From Saccopteryx bilineata (Eukaryota > Chordata > Mammalia > Chiroptera > Emballonuridae), in assembly GCF_036850765.1 (NCBI RefSeq), contig NC_089490.1, forward strand, positions 274,860,482 to 274,924,481: a stretch of 64,000 nucleotides of DNA, written 5' to 3'. Both the position numbers and the translations under genes were made by a program. The notes beneath the pieces are model-generated. The model saw only the letters and a program-made list of their open reading frames with translations. It had not been told where the DNA came from and made no database searches. Positions 55,586 to 64,000 of the stretch are shown here, one piece after another (position 1 is the stretch's first letter; every line of letters begins with the position of its first letter).

Positions 55586-58500
55586 AGCATGTCACTGAGG
55601 TAACACTGGAAGGACAGGAAGTGTTCCTGGATATTTCCTCTGACATTTCTTAGCACAGAACAACTATTTTTCTAAAGCATCTGTGTTTGAATAGAGACCC
55701 TTCCGGCCAGGAGAAAATACTGCTTTGATCGTGAGCTGTTTCTGAGTGCCCTGCTCTCGGTATTTATGCATCGTCAATACTGTGGATGAAATATTTGTGG
55801 ATAAGTTGAAATGTATTTTCCCCACCCAGGCTTTTGTTGATTTTAGTTGTCAGAAAACAATTCAAAGGAAAAAGGTCAGTTTCTCATGAGCACAAATTAT
55901 TCCGGGATGACCTTAGGTTTCCAAATTAAATTATTTCAGCAGAGTTTGTGCATGGATTCCAAGCATGAAGAAATTATTTAGGAGATTTTTGCTATAGCAG
56001 AAAGTAGTTAACATCCTGATACAGAGCTAATCACAAGTTTGATTCAAGTTATTTACAAAATAGTAATGTTAAAAAATTGTTGCCATACTATATCTTATTT
56101 GCTTCATAGTTTGGTATCTGGGAGATGGACCAATCTACTGAAAATTTAATAATTTTAATCCTTAAAGCAATCAAAACCAAAAAGTTTAAACTCAGCGTGT
56201 TTCTTTTGAAAACAAAATGTATTGGTTTATTACTATATGGATTGCTTGTTTAAATGTTTTATAATGATTCATTATATAGAGAGACCAAATTTTAGAATCT
56301 ATTTCTTTAAGGAAGGACAATTAGTGTGTTTATATCTGTTTTAATGTTATAAACCCCATGAAATGTTCGGGCATCAGGGAACTTTGTGAATGTCCCTCAC
56401 TAAGTAATTTTTTATTATTTTTGAATAGAAGTATTGCAATGAATCTTTTTTTTTCTTCATATTTTGGGATACAGTGAGATTGAGAATACTCTAAGGAGCC
56501 TGAACTTGAGACTAAGCCATGGAGCTCAGGTAGGCAACAAAGAAATGTCTACAGCTGGACACAGCTGGGAAGAAACCCTGTTTATATGAATGAATTGGCA
56601 CACATGATTAATGAATATTTACCAAATGAATGAACAGTATGCTGTGACCATGGGTGTTAACCCAAGTGGAAACATCACAGGGCTCTGAGCCAGAGACTGA
56701 CTTTCACTGGTTAAAGTTGTTATGTGTCAGCAGAGAGTGTACTGAGTGATGAGAGTTCAGGACAGGACTTTCATTCCTGGGAAAATTTCAGAAATAAACA
56801 CTTATAAAAATTTGGGTCATATAAAAACAAATTTGGACTTAGGAAAGAAATGTCTTTGTTCAGAGGGACCATTGCAGTAAGGGGAGGAGTCTGTTTCTGT
56901 AGGGAGAAGTCTCAAAGGTCAGGCTGGAAAGAGTTTTCTTTTATAGAGAGGGGTGGACAGGGCTACACAGAACAGAGTGTGGGCAGTGGGTAACGGAGTG
57001 ATGGGATGGTTGATCTGGGAATGCCTTTTCTATAGTTTGCTGATCCTGGGAGGGTCTGCTGGTCCCTCAAGGTAGGTCAAAGTTCAGAGGCATGAGGGAA
57101 GGAAAGATATTTGGACAAGTCTGTTATTTTGACTAGATTGGTCCATGGGCACAAAAAACTTAGGTAATGATTTAGGAGGCAAAATATGAAAATCAGCAGG
57201 GGTGGAGAGGGTGCTCTGTGTTGGGTCTTTCCTTAGACATACTAGGAGGGCATCCCAGAGTCTCATTTGAGTCACTGAAGAAGAGCAGTCCTTTGAATCG
57301 TGAAATGCAGGACTTACTGCTCTCCTACTCAAGTCATGGGTGATCTTGAAAACTGGAGTTGTGGTGGATTGGTACTAATGGTAAAAAGGAATGACACAGA
57401 TCAAGAACCAGGAGTCAGTACAGCCTGGAGCAATGGACAAGAAATGGGCATGCTGGGTCACTCTGTAAGGGGCCCTGAAGCTTGCTTACAATGCTGGATC
57501 CATCATAGAGCTTTCTATGGGGGGGGGGTGTCTTGCATTGTTACACAACAAAATCTTGAGTTAGTGAATAAAAACTCTATTGCGATGATAAAGTGATTAA
57601 CTTACAAATACAGATACCTTCTATTGCTTAAACTTAACCTAGTCCTGAGTTTTCTGAAAATGGAAAACTATGTTTTTATCATTTTCTATTAGAAAATGTA
57701 TCATTATATTTTATTGTTCCCAATCCATAAAAATAACTTCCCACGAATTTTCCTAAATATTGCTAAAATAATTTAAACATCAGTAAAATGCACTGACACT
57801 CTGTGCATATCATAAAATAATTTTATTGCTATTTACATAATTATTTAACATTTAACAAACTAATAGAGAGTGTGCTTGCAAAACACATTTTTAGATACAA
57901 ATTGCATTGTTGCTCTACAGTGAAGAAGCACAGTGTTGTGCCACATAAATAAATCATGAGACAGTGTGTAAATACCATGCCGTGGATGCAAATGGCACTC
58001 CCCAGAACAATAAGAAAAAGCAAAGCAACTAATACAATGTTCCTTTACCAAGTGAAGGTTTTTTTTTAGTGGGTCTTGGGGTTGAAGAGGGAGAGGTAGA
58101 CCCTCTGTGGTCACATGTATTTGGTGGTGGGTGACAAGGAGCAAGATAAAGACTAAATCTGATGGCTGCTTATGTGCAGATCCAAAATTTGCAGACTTTG
58201 AGACTATAGTCAGAGAACTCAAAGGCATACTCTTGGACATAACATATGGTTCTTATAAACATGGCTCTGTGCTTGGAATTGCATTTTGGAGCTTCTATCA
58301 CTGGCATTCATGTTATCTACACAAACTAGATCCTCTAATAGAAGGGCTTAATCTTTTAATTAATTTTTCTAGGTGGTGGTTAATTTTAACATTTAGTTAA
58401 GAGCTTATCATTATTTTGTTCATTAATTTTTTCTGTCTTTCTTGGAAGTTTTTATAAGTTTCTTTATACCCGGCATATTTTTTCAGTTTATTATGTTGAG

Positions 58501-58888
58501 ATAAGATACAGATTTTTAAGAAATGTACCCTGTTGAGCACTGAATGGGCACTTTTGGCATGCACTCAAACCCATGTGTGAACATGCGCCTTTCTTACTTG
58601 AGGGAGATTCTAAGCCTTTATCATCCCAAACGTTGCCTGTCCACCATTTCATCAAACTTCTACTGTAGGTGAACACTGCAGGTTCTCAGTTTATCTTTAT
58701 TTTTTTAAGGATCATTTTTATATTTTCTATCTCTTTACATCCAGTATTTAAGGTCAGTACGTTGGTAGTATTTTCTTTGGAGTGACCACTTCCCCGAGTC
58801 AAGTTAGTGGAGCTTGGGCTTCCATTGCATTGCTTTTCTTCATGTGTATTAGAACATTCATTTCTAAGCTCATCTCAAGTAACTTGGT
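55586..58888. other. Long stretch without recognisable gene or repeat
   Basis: 3.3 kb of AT-rich sequence with no transposon that I can name. ORFs such as 57084-57332 (minus), 57300-57596 and 57860-58240 (minus) have no recognisable domain. A 10-G run lies at 57519-57528. Confidence 0.4.
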
Positions 58889-59070
58889 GTGTGTGCATGT
58901 ATATAACTCTATTGTGTGGGGGTAGTGTTTTGTGTGTGGGGTATTCATGTGGTATGTGTGATATATAGTATGTGGTGTGGTGTGTGTATGTGTGTGTGTG
59001 TGTGGTGAATGAGTTCTGTGTGCTGTGCATGACATATGTAGTGTGTGTATGTGTTGTGTGTTTGCATGTC
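58889..59070. repeat. Degenerate (TG)n repeat
   Basis: TG-rich tract with the phrase 'tgtgtggggtattcatgtgg', interrupted by GGTATG units. The His/Thr-rich minus-strand ORFs (58799-59136) are translations of this repeat. Confidence 0.85.
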
Positions 59071-60603
59071 TGCACAACTGCTATGTATTTTCCTCTCCTT
59101 GTTTGCACACAAATATACCCTTGCCTTTGTGTCCACCAGGTGTCCGGTTCTGAATTAAGTCACATCAATATCTCTCCAACATGGCAGGTCACCGGTTGGT
59201 TCCAGCTAAGTGAGCCTTCCTCTGTCCCTGCTCACAGGGATCTCAACCGCACTGCCAGCAGGCAGGGTCTCCCAGCTGATTTTGAGGTTCACACCTTGGT
59301 CCCTGGTCACACTGACTGTTGGTCCTCTTTCTGCTCCACAGGGATTCTTACTTCACTTTGAATGAGAGTGCACTCTGCTAATATACTTTGTAATCCAGTT
59401 CTACTTGTCAGGTGGAGCACTAGGGTGAGAGACTGTGTGGCAGGGGAGACACCTGAGGACATAAAGATCTTCTGACCAGACACTTTTTTTGAGCTTGAAA
59501 TCAGGTAACCCCCTAACTTTTGAGGTCATGGGCCTGAAATTAAACAGGAACAGCCCTCACTGGTGTCTGCCAGATGACAAATTTTAGAAATTGAACTCAA
59601 CAGGGATAATCCTGTAGGACTCTGCCAAGTATAGGACTTCAGTCATAATTAGAGTGTTAAATTGGCTGTTTGTTACACTTAGATGTTAATGAGAACAAGG
59701 CTGATTCTGTCTCAGACTCCGAGGCTGGTTTGTAGTAAACAGATTGGGGGAGCGTGTCTGGCTTAACGGGATGACTCATTGGACACTAGATAGCCTTGCA
59801 GATTGAAGAACAATCTGTTTTCTCACCCGGACTTTCTCTCTTTCAGATTAAACTGAAGATCGTGTCAGGAGTAAAATGAATATTTCCTCGTAAAAGCTTG
59901 CTGTCTCTATAAAAAGACCACTTACGTTGCAGAATGGTAAATAGAAATTGAGCAGAATCCAAGGTATTTACGGAAACAAACATTCACCTGAGATATTAAA
60001 ATGAACAAGAAATATATGTATTTTGCACTTAGTTTATAAATAGAACATTTTCCTGTTGAGATTTCCCCATTATTATCATGCTTATCTCTGTTCCTTGAAT
60101 GCAGGCAGGCTCTCTCAAGGGCAGTGGCATCACTCTGTGGATGTCATTCTTTGTCATCAGATTCAGAGGTGAAATAAAAACCAATGCTCTGGCTCTTTGG
60201 TGACTTCATGCTCTGTACTCACCCACCTTCCTCTTGCTACTAGAACCTCTGTGAACATAGGATTTGAAATATATTATCAAATTTACTCTTAAGAAAGTTT
60301 GTACTGTTTGTGACATATAATGTGGTAAGACACAGTCAAAATTCACATAAGTTGCTAGCTCACCTTACCCTTTTAGAAAGAATAATGGTGGCAATATTCG
60401 AGATAAGAACTATTTCAAAGAAAATTTTCATTGATTATTTTAGGTAACATTAAGAATATGTGCTACCCAAACAATTTCTGAAGATGAATATACTTTGACC
60501 TTTAATAAAACAAAACTATATTTGTGAGCCACTGACCCAGTTGGCTGAGACTTAGGAGACCAGAATGCATCTCATTCTTGCGTCATAGTTTCAAAAACAG
60601 TAA
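59071..60603. other. No gene or repeat recognised
   Basis: A 129-codon plus-strand ORF (58972-59361) starts in the TG repeat, which explains its Val/Cys-rich start; the rest resembles nothing known. 60060-60180 is possibly L2, too weak to call. Confidence 0.35.
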
Positions 60604-62483
60604 GATATATAGAAATACATTTTTAAAAAGAGGTGAAATTTCTTGATGAAAGAAATGGAAGTAGACACAAATAAATGGAAAGCTATGCCATGTTTAGAGA
60701 CTGGTAGAATTAATATTGTTCAAATGTTCATACTACTACAAATCATCTATAGATTCAATATAATCTCTATCAAAATTGCAATGTCATTTTTCACAGAAAT
60801 AGAAAAAAATACTAAAATTTGCATGAAACAAAGACTCTGATTAGCAAAGCAATTTTGAGAAAAAAGAACAATGCTGAAGGCAGCACACTGCTTGACCTCA
60901 AGCCATGCTACAAAGCTATAGTAATTAAAATAGTACATTTCTGGCATTAAAAACAGACACATTAATCAATGGAACAGAACTGAGACCCAGAAATAAACGC
61001 GCATATATATGATCAAGCAATATTTGACAAGGGATCCGAAAATACTCAATGGGAAAAAAACCCATTTTTTAAATAAATGGTGTTGAGAAAATTGGATATT
61101 CACATGTAAAAAAATATAAATGTAACACTAATCATAAAAATTTACTTGAAATGTATTAAACACAATGTAAGATCTGAAACCTTAAAACATATAGATGAAA
61201 ACATCAGAGAAAAGCTCTTGGGCATTGGTCTCAGATGATTTTTTTTTAATATGATTCCAAAAGCATAACAGAAGCAAAAATAAAAACAAGTGCGACTACA
61301 CTAAACTGAAAAGCTTTGCGTGGCAAAAGAAACAATCAGCAAAATGAAAAGGCAAGAAATGGGAGAAGATATTTGCAAGCTACTTATATGATGAAGTTAA
61401 TATCCAAATATATAAGAAACTCATACTCAATAACAAAAAGAGGAAATAATCCATTTTAAAAAATGGACAAAGTACCTGAATAGAATTATTTTCTAACAAG
61501 GATATTCAAAAGGCCAACAAATGTATGAAGAAGTATTCAATATCATCAATCATTAGGGTAATGAAAATCAAAACCACAATGAGGTATAACTTCATACTTG
61601 TTGAGATGTTTATTATCAAAAGATAAGACACATCAAGTGTTGGAAAGAATGTGAAGACAGGGGAACCTTTGCATTGTTAGTGGGAATGTAAATTGGGGCA
61701 GCCACTCTGGGAAACAGTATCGAGGTTCCTCAAAAAATGAAGAATAGATAGACCATACAATTCAATAATCTTACTTTTGAGTATCAAAAGGAAATGGAAT
61801 CACTATCTTGAAAAGAGGTTTCCACCTCTATGTTTATTGCAACATTCTTTCCCTAAGCCAAGACATGGGAACAGTCTTAAGTGTCCATGAATGAATGAAT
61901 GAATGAAGAAAATGTATTATATATTATACATACAATGAAATATTATTCAGCCATAAAAATGAGGGAAATAATATAATTTGTGATAAGATGGATGGATCTT
62001 GAGGGCATTATACTAAGTGAAATAAGTCAGACAGAAAAAAGACAAATATTGCATGATCATACTTACATGTAGAATCTAAAACCAACAGAATCATAGAAAC
62101 AGAGTAGATTGGTAGTTGCCAGGGGCTAGGAGTTGACAGAAATAGAAAGATGTTGGCAAAAGGGTACAAACCTATTATATAAGTTCTGGGGAACTAATAT
62201 ACTGTGTGGTGACTACATTTAACAACATTGTATTGTATTCTTGAAAGTTGCTAAGAGAGAAGATGTTAAATGTTCTTACTATGCATATAAAAATTAAAGA
62301 TTATTAATTGATTATTATAAGATTATTATATATATGTTTATTGATATAATATTACCTTGCTTAAGATGTGTTAATTAACTTGTGATAATCATTTTGCAAC
62401 ATATACATACATGAGATTGTCACTTTATACACCTTAAATATACACAATGTTATATATCAATTGTATCTCAATAAAGCTGGAAA
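60604..62483 (+). mobile_element. 5'-truncated old L1, ORF2 C-terminal half and 3' UTR
   Basis: It starts in the ORF2 thumb region ('atgaaagaaatggaagtaga', [17 protein letters not shown]) and runs through 'atcaatggaacagaact' (60966), the C-terminal domain, 'gcattatactaagtgaaata' (62006), and a 3' UTR ending 'caattgtatctcaataaagc' near 62479. The longest surviving frame is 65 codons. Older than either L1 at 24-38 kb. Confidence 0.85.
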
Positions 62484-64000
62484 AATAGAATAATTCAGCC
62501 ATGTGAGGGCAGGCTTTCTCCATGTGGAGACAGCTTTCCCAGTGAAGTTCTCTTGTCTTTCAAATTAGACTGCTCAGCCAGAGTCAAAAGCTTTAAGTTG
62601 AAGCTCAGCATCTGGGTTTAGAGCCTCCTTCCATGCACTGGCTTATCCTACTCCAGAAAAGACAAGCCAGGAGCCTTTGGAGTTGAAAATAAGCTTACAA
62701 GAGCTTCCTGACTCTGGTATTTTGGACTTCAGGTTTTTCTTTTGCTTTTTGTTTGTTTTTATCATTTGGAGACCATCAGAATGGTGTTTCATAAGAAGTA
62801 GCACACACACACACACACTCACACATACAGAATGTAAATATAATAAGAAAAACCTGTGAGTTATGTGTTAAGTAACCTCAAGACTAAAATATTACAATAA
62901 AATACCAAGAAAGTGAAATTTCCAGCTTTTATGCTGAGTGGAGGTCTCAAGCAGTTTCCCAGTAAAATGGTCTTATAGACTTGAACACTGAGTGGCAGCC
63001 TGTCTCCCTCCCTGAGCGCTCTCCTCACTCAGCGACAGGAAGTCCAAAAGAAAAGTGGAAATGCACCTCCCAGTTTCATAAATCAATGCTTTCCAAGTAT
63101 TGCCTATTTAAAGCCTTAAAAGTTAAACTATCCTTTAAATATTCTGGTGGAATGTCTAAAGTAAAGAACAATTTGTGGAGAGCAAATAATTCCTTTAGTT
63201 TGCATTTAGAGAAGTGGGCTTTGAATTCTGGCTTTATCCCCTACTGGTGACTAATGAATAGGGTGAGGAATGGGGGTTTCACTCAGATATTTTTCAAGAT
63301 ACTGCTGCATGGACAGTGCAGAAGGAGCAGAGTTGACTGATAGCCCCAGGTCCTGCCCCTCTGGATTCACGCTGAACTTCTCCCAGCCAGTGACTGAGCA
63401 TGCCAGAGTGCAAAAGTAGGTCCATTCCTGCCCTTATAGGATCCTTCCAGTATTACAACTACATGGAACATTTCTAGCACTTTGGTAATGTACTGATTAT
63501 GTGTGTATGCTTGTGTACATATGTGTGTATGTATGTTGTGTTTGAGAGAAAGAGAAAGATATTAGCTCCTTTCACAGGACTCATTTTTATTTAATATGTT
63601 TTTATCTAAAAGGCTTTTAATACAGATATTCTTTACATTCATAAAAATGTGTAGAAATGAATCATACGAAAAACAATGTTGATTATTTGATTGTTTGCTT
63701 TGAGGAGGTCTTTACTGTAGTGTTTCTAGAAGCTAGAATTTTAAAGGGGCTTCTTATCCCCCATAGAAAGTAGCTGCATTCTTGAGTGTGGGTAGCCTGT
63801 GACTACCTTCTTAACTGTGGGATAAGGCAAAGGTCATTTCTGAGATTATACTGCATTACCTGAGATGGTTTTAGCAGGCTGGCTGGAGAAGCTCGGCTTT
63901 GCTGCTTGAAGAAGTAAGTAGACATGTTTCAAAGAGCTGGGGGCAGCCTCCAGCTGACAGTGAGAATGGAGAAGCCAAGGCCCTCAGTCCTACAACTTCA
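62484..64000. other. No gene or repeat recognised; small (CA)n tract
   Basis: A short CA tract lies at 62801-62823. The 89-codon ORF at 62981-63250 has no recognisable domain. The rest appears unique. Confidence 0.4.

Noticed and set aside
58799..59136. His/Thr-rich minus-strand ORFs of 63-92 codons
   Set aside because: They are translations of the degenerate TG repeat.

Overview
This is vertebrate nuclear DNA, almost certainly from a bat. There is no operon structure and no convincing single-copy coding exon, and much of the recognisable sequence is retrotransposon. The bat call rests on three kinds of young, tRNA-derived SINE. One has a CCTGGCCGGTTGGCTCAG head (copies at 12849, 19822, 23969, 52461). 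One has a GCAGTGGATAGAGC head (22367, 43228, 54724, probably 1-40). One is a classical VES copy (about 42608). The L1 3' ends also look like those of bats. The family is less certain. I lean to an emballonurid such as Saccopteryx, from memory of similar SINEs, at low confidence. Older mammal-wide repeats (MLT1/MaLR LTRs, L2, MIR, hAT-Charlie, L1M) are scattered throughout, as expected for a placental mammal.

Layout. 1-12 kb is mostly unique or ancient sequence with short L1, L2, MIR and MaLR pieces and a GATA microsatellite. 12-14 kb holds an old L1 split by a young SINE, then a decayed hAT-Charlie element. 17.1-17.9 kb is a hAT-like element with matching inverted ends. 19.1-20.2 kb is an L1 3' end split by a solo LTR and followed by a SINE. 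21.8-22.8 kb has a CA repeat, a Tigger-like DNA element and a SINE.

The centre of the window, 24.6-39 kb, is a nested set of retroelements. A sequence with three tandem units of about 65 bp, probably LTR U3 repeats, was split by an old L1 (24702-38444). That L1 was later split in ORF1 by a younger full-length L1 (26432-34200) and in ORF2 by a solo LTR (35898-36491, minus strand). Each step has a target-site duplication. The younger L1 has tandem 241-bp units in its 5' UTR, antisense ORFs repeated with the same period, a long pyrimidine-rich leader, and a 326-nt inter-ORF region. That region carries a 79-codon ORF whose end overlaps the ORF2 start codon. Both L1s are dead: ORF1 and ORF2 carry nonsense codons, frameshifts and deletions.

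40-64 kb is mainly unique or very old sequence with MLT1 LTRs, more SINEs, a twin-primed L1 (50.7-51.2 kb), a 39-bp minisatellite that stays open in several frames (48.4 kb), simple repeats, and a 1.9-kb 5'-truncated old L1 (60.6-62.5 kb). I found no functional protein-coding gene, RNA gene or CRISPR array. The window reads as intergenic or intronic. Repeat family names come from recall of consensus sequences, not from a database search.
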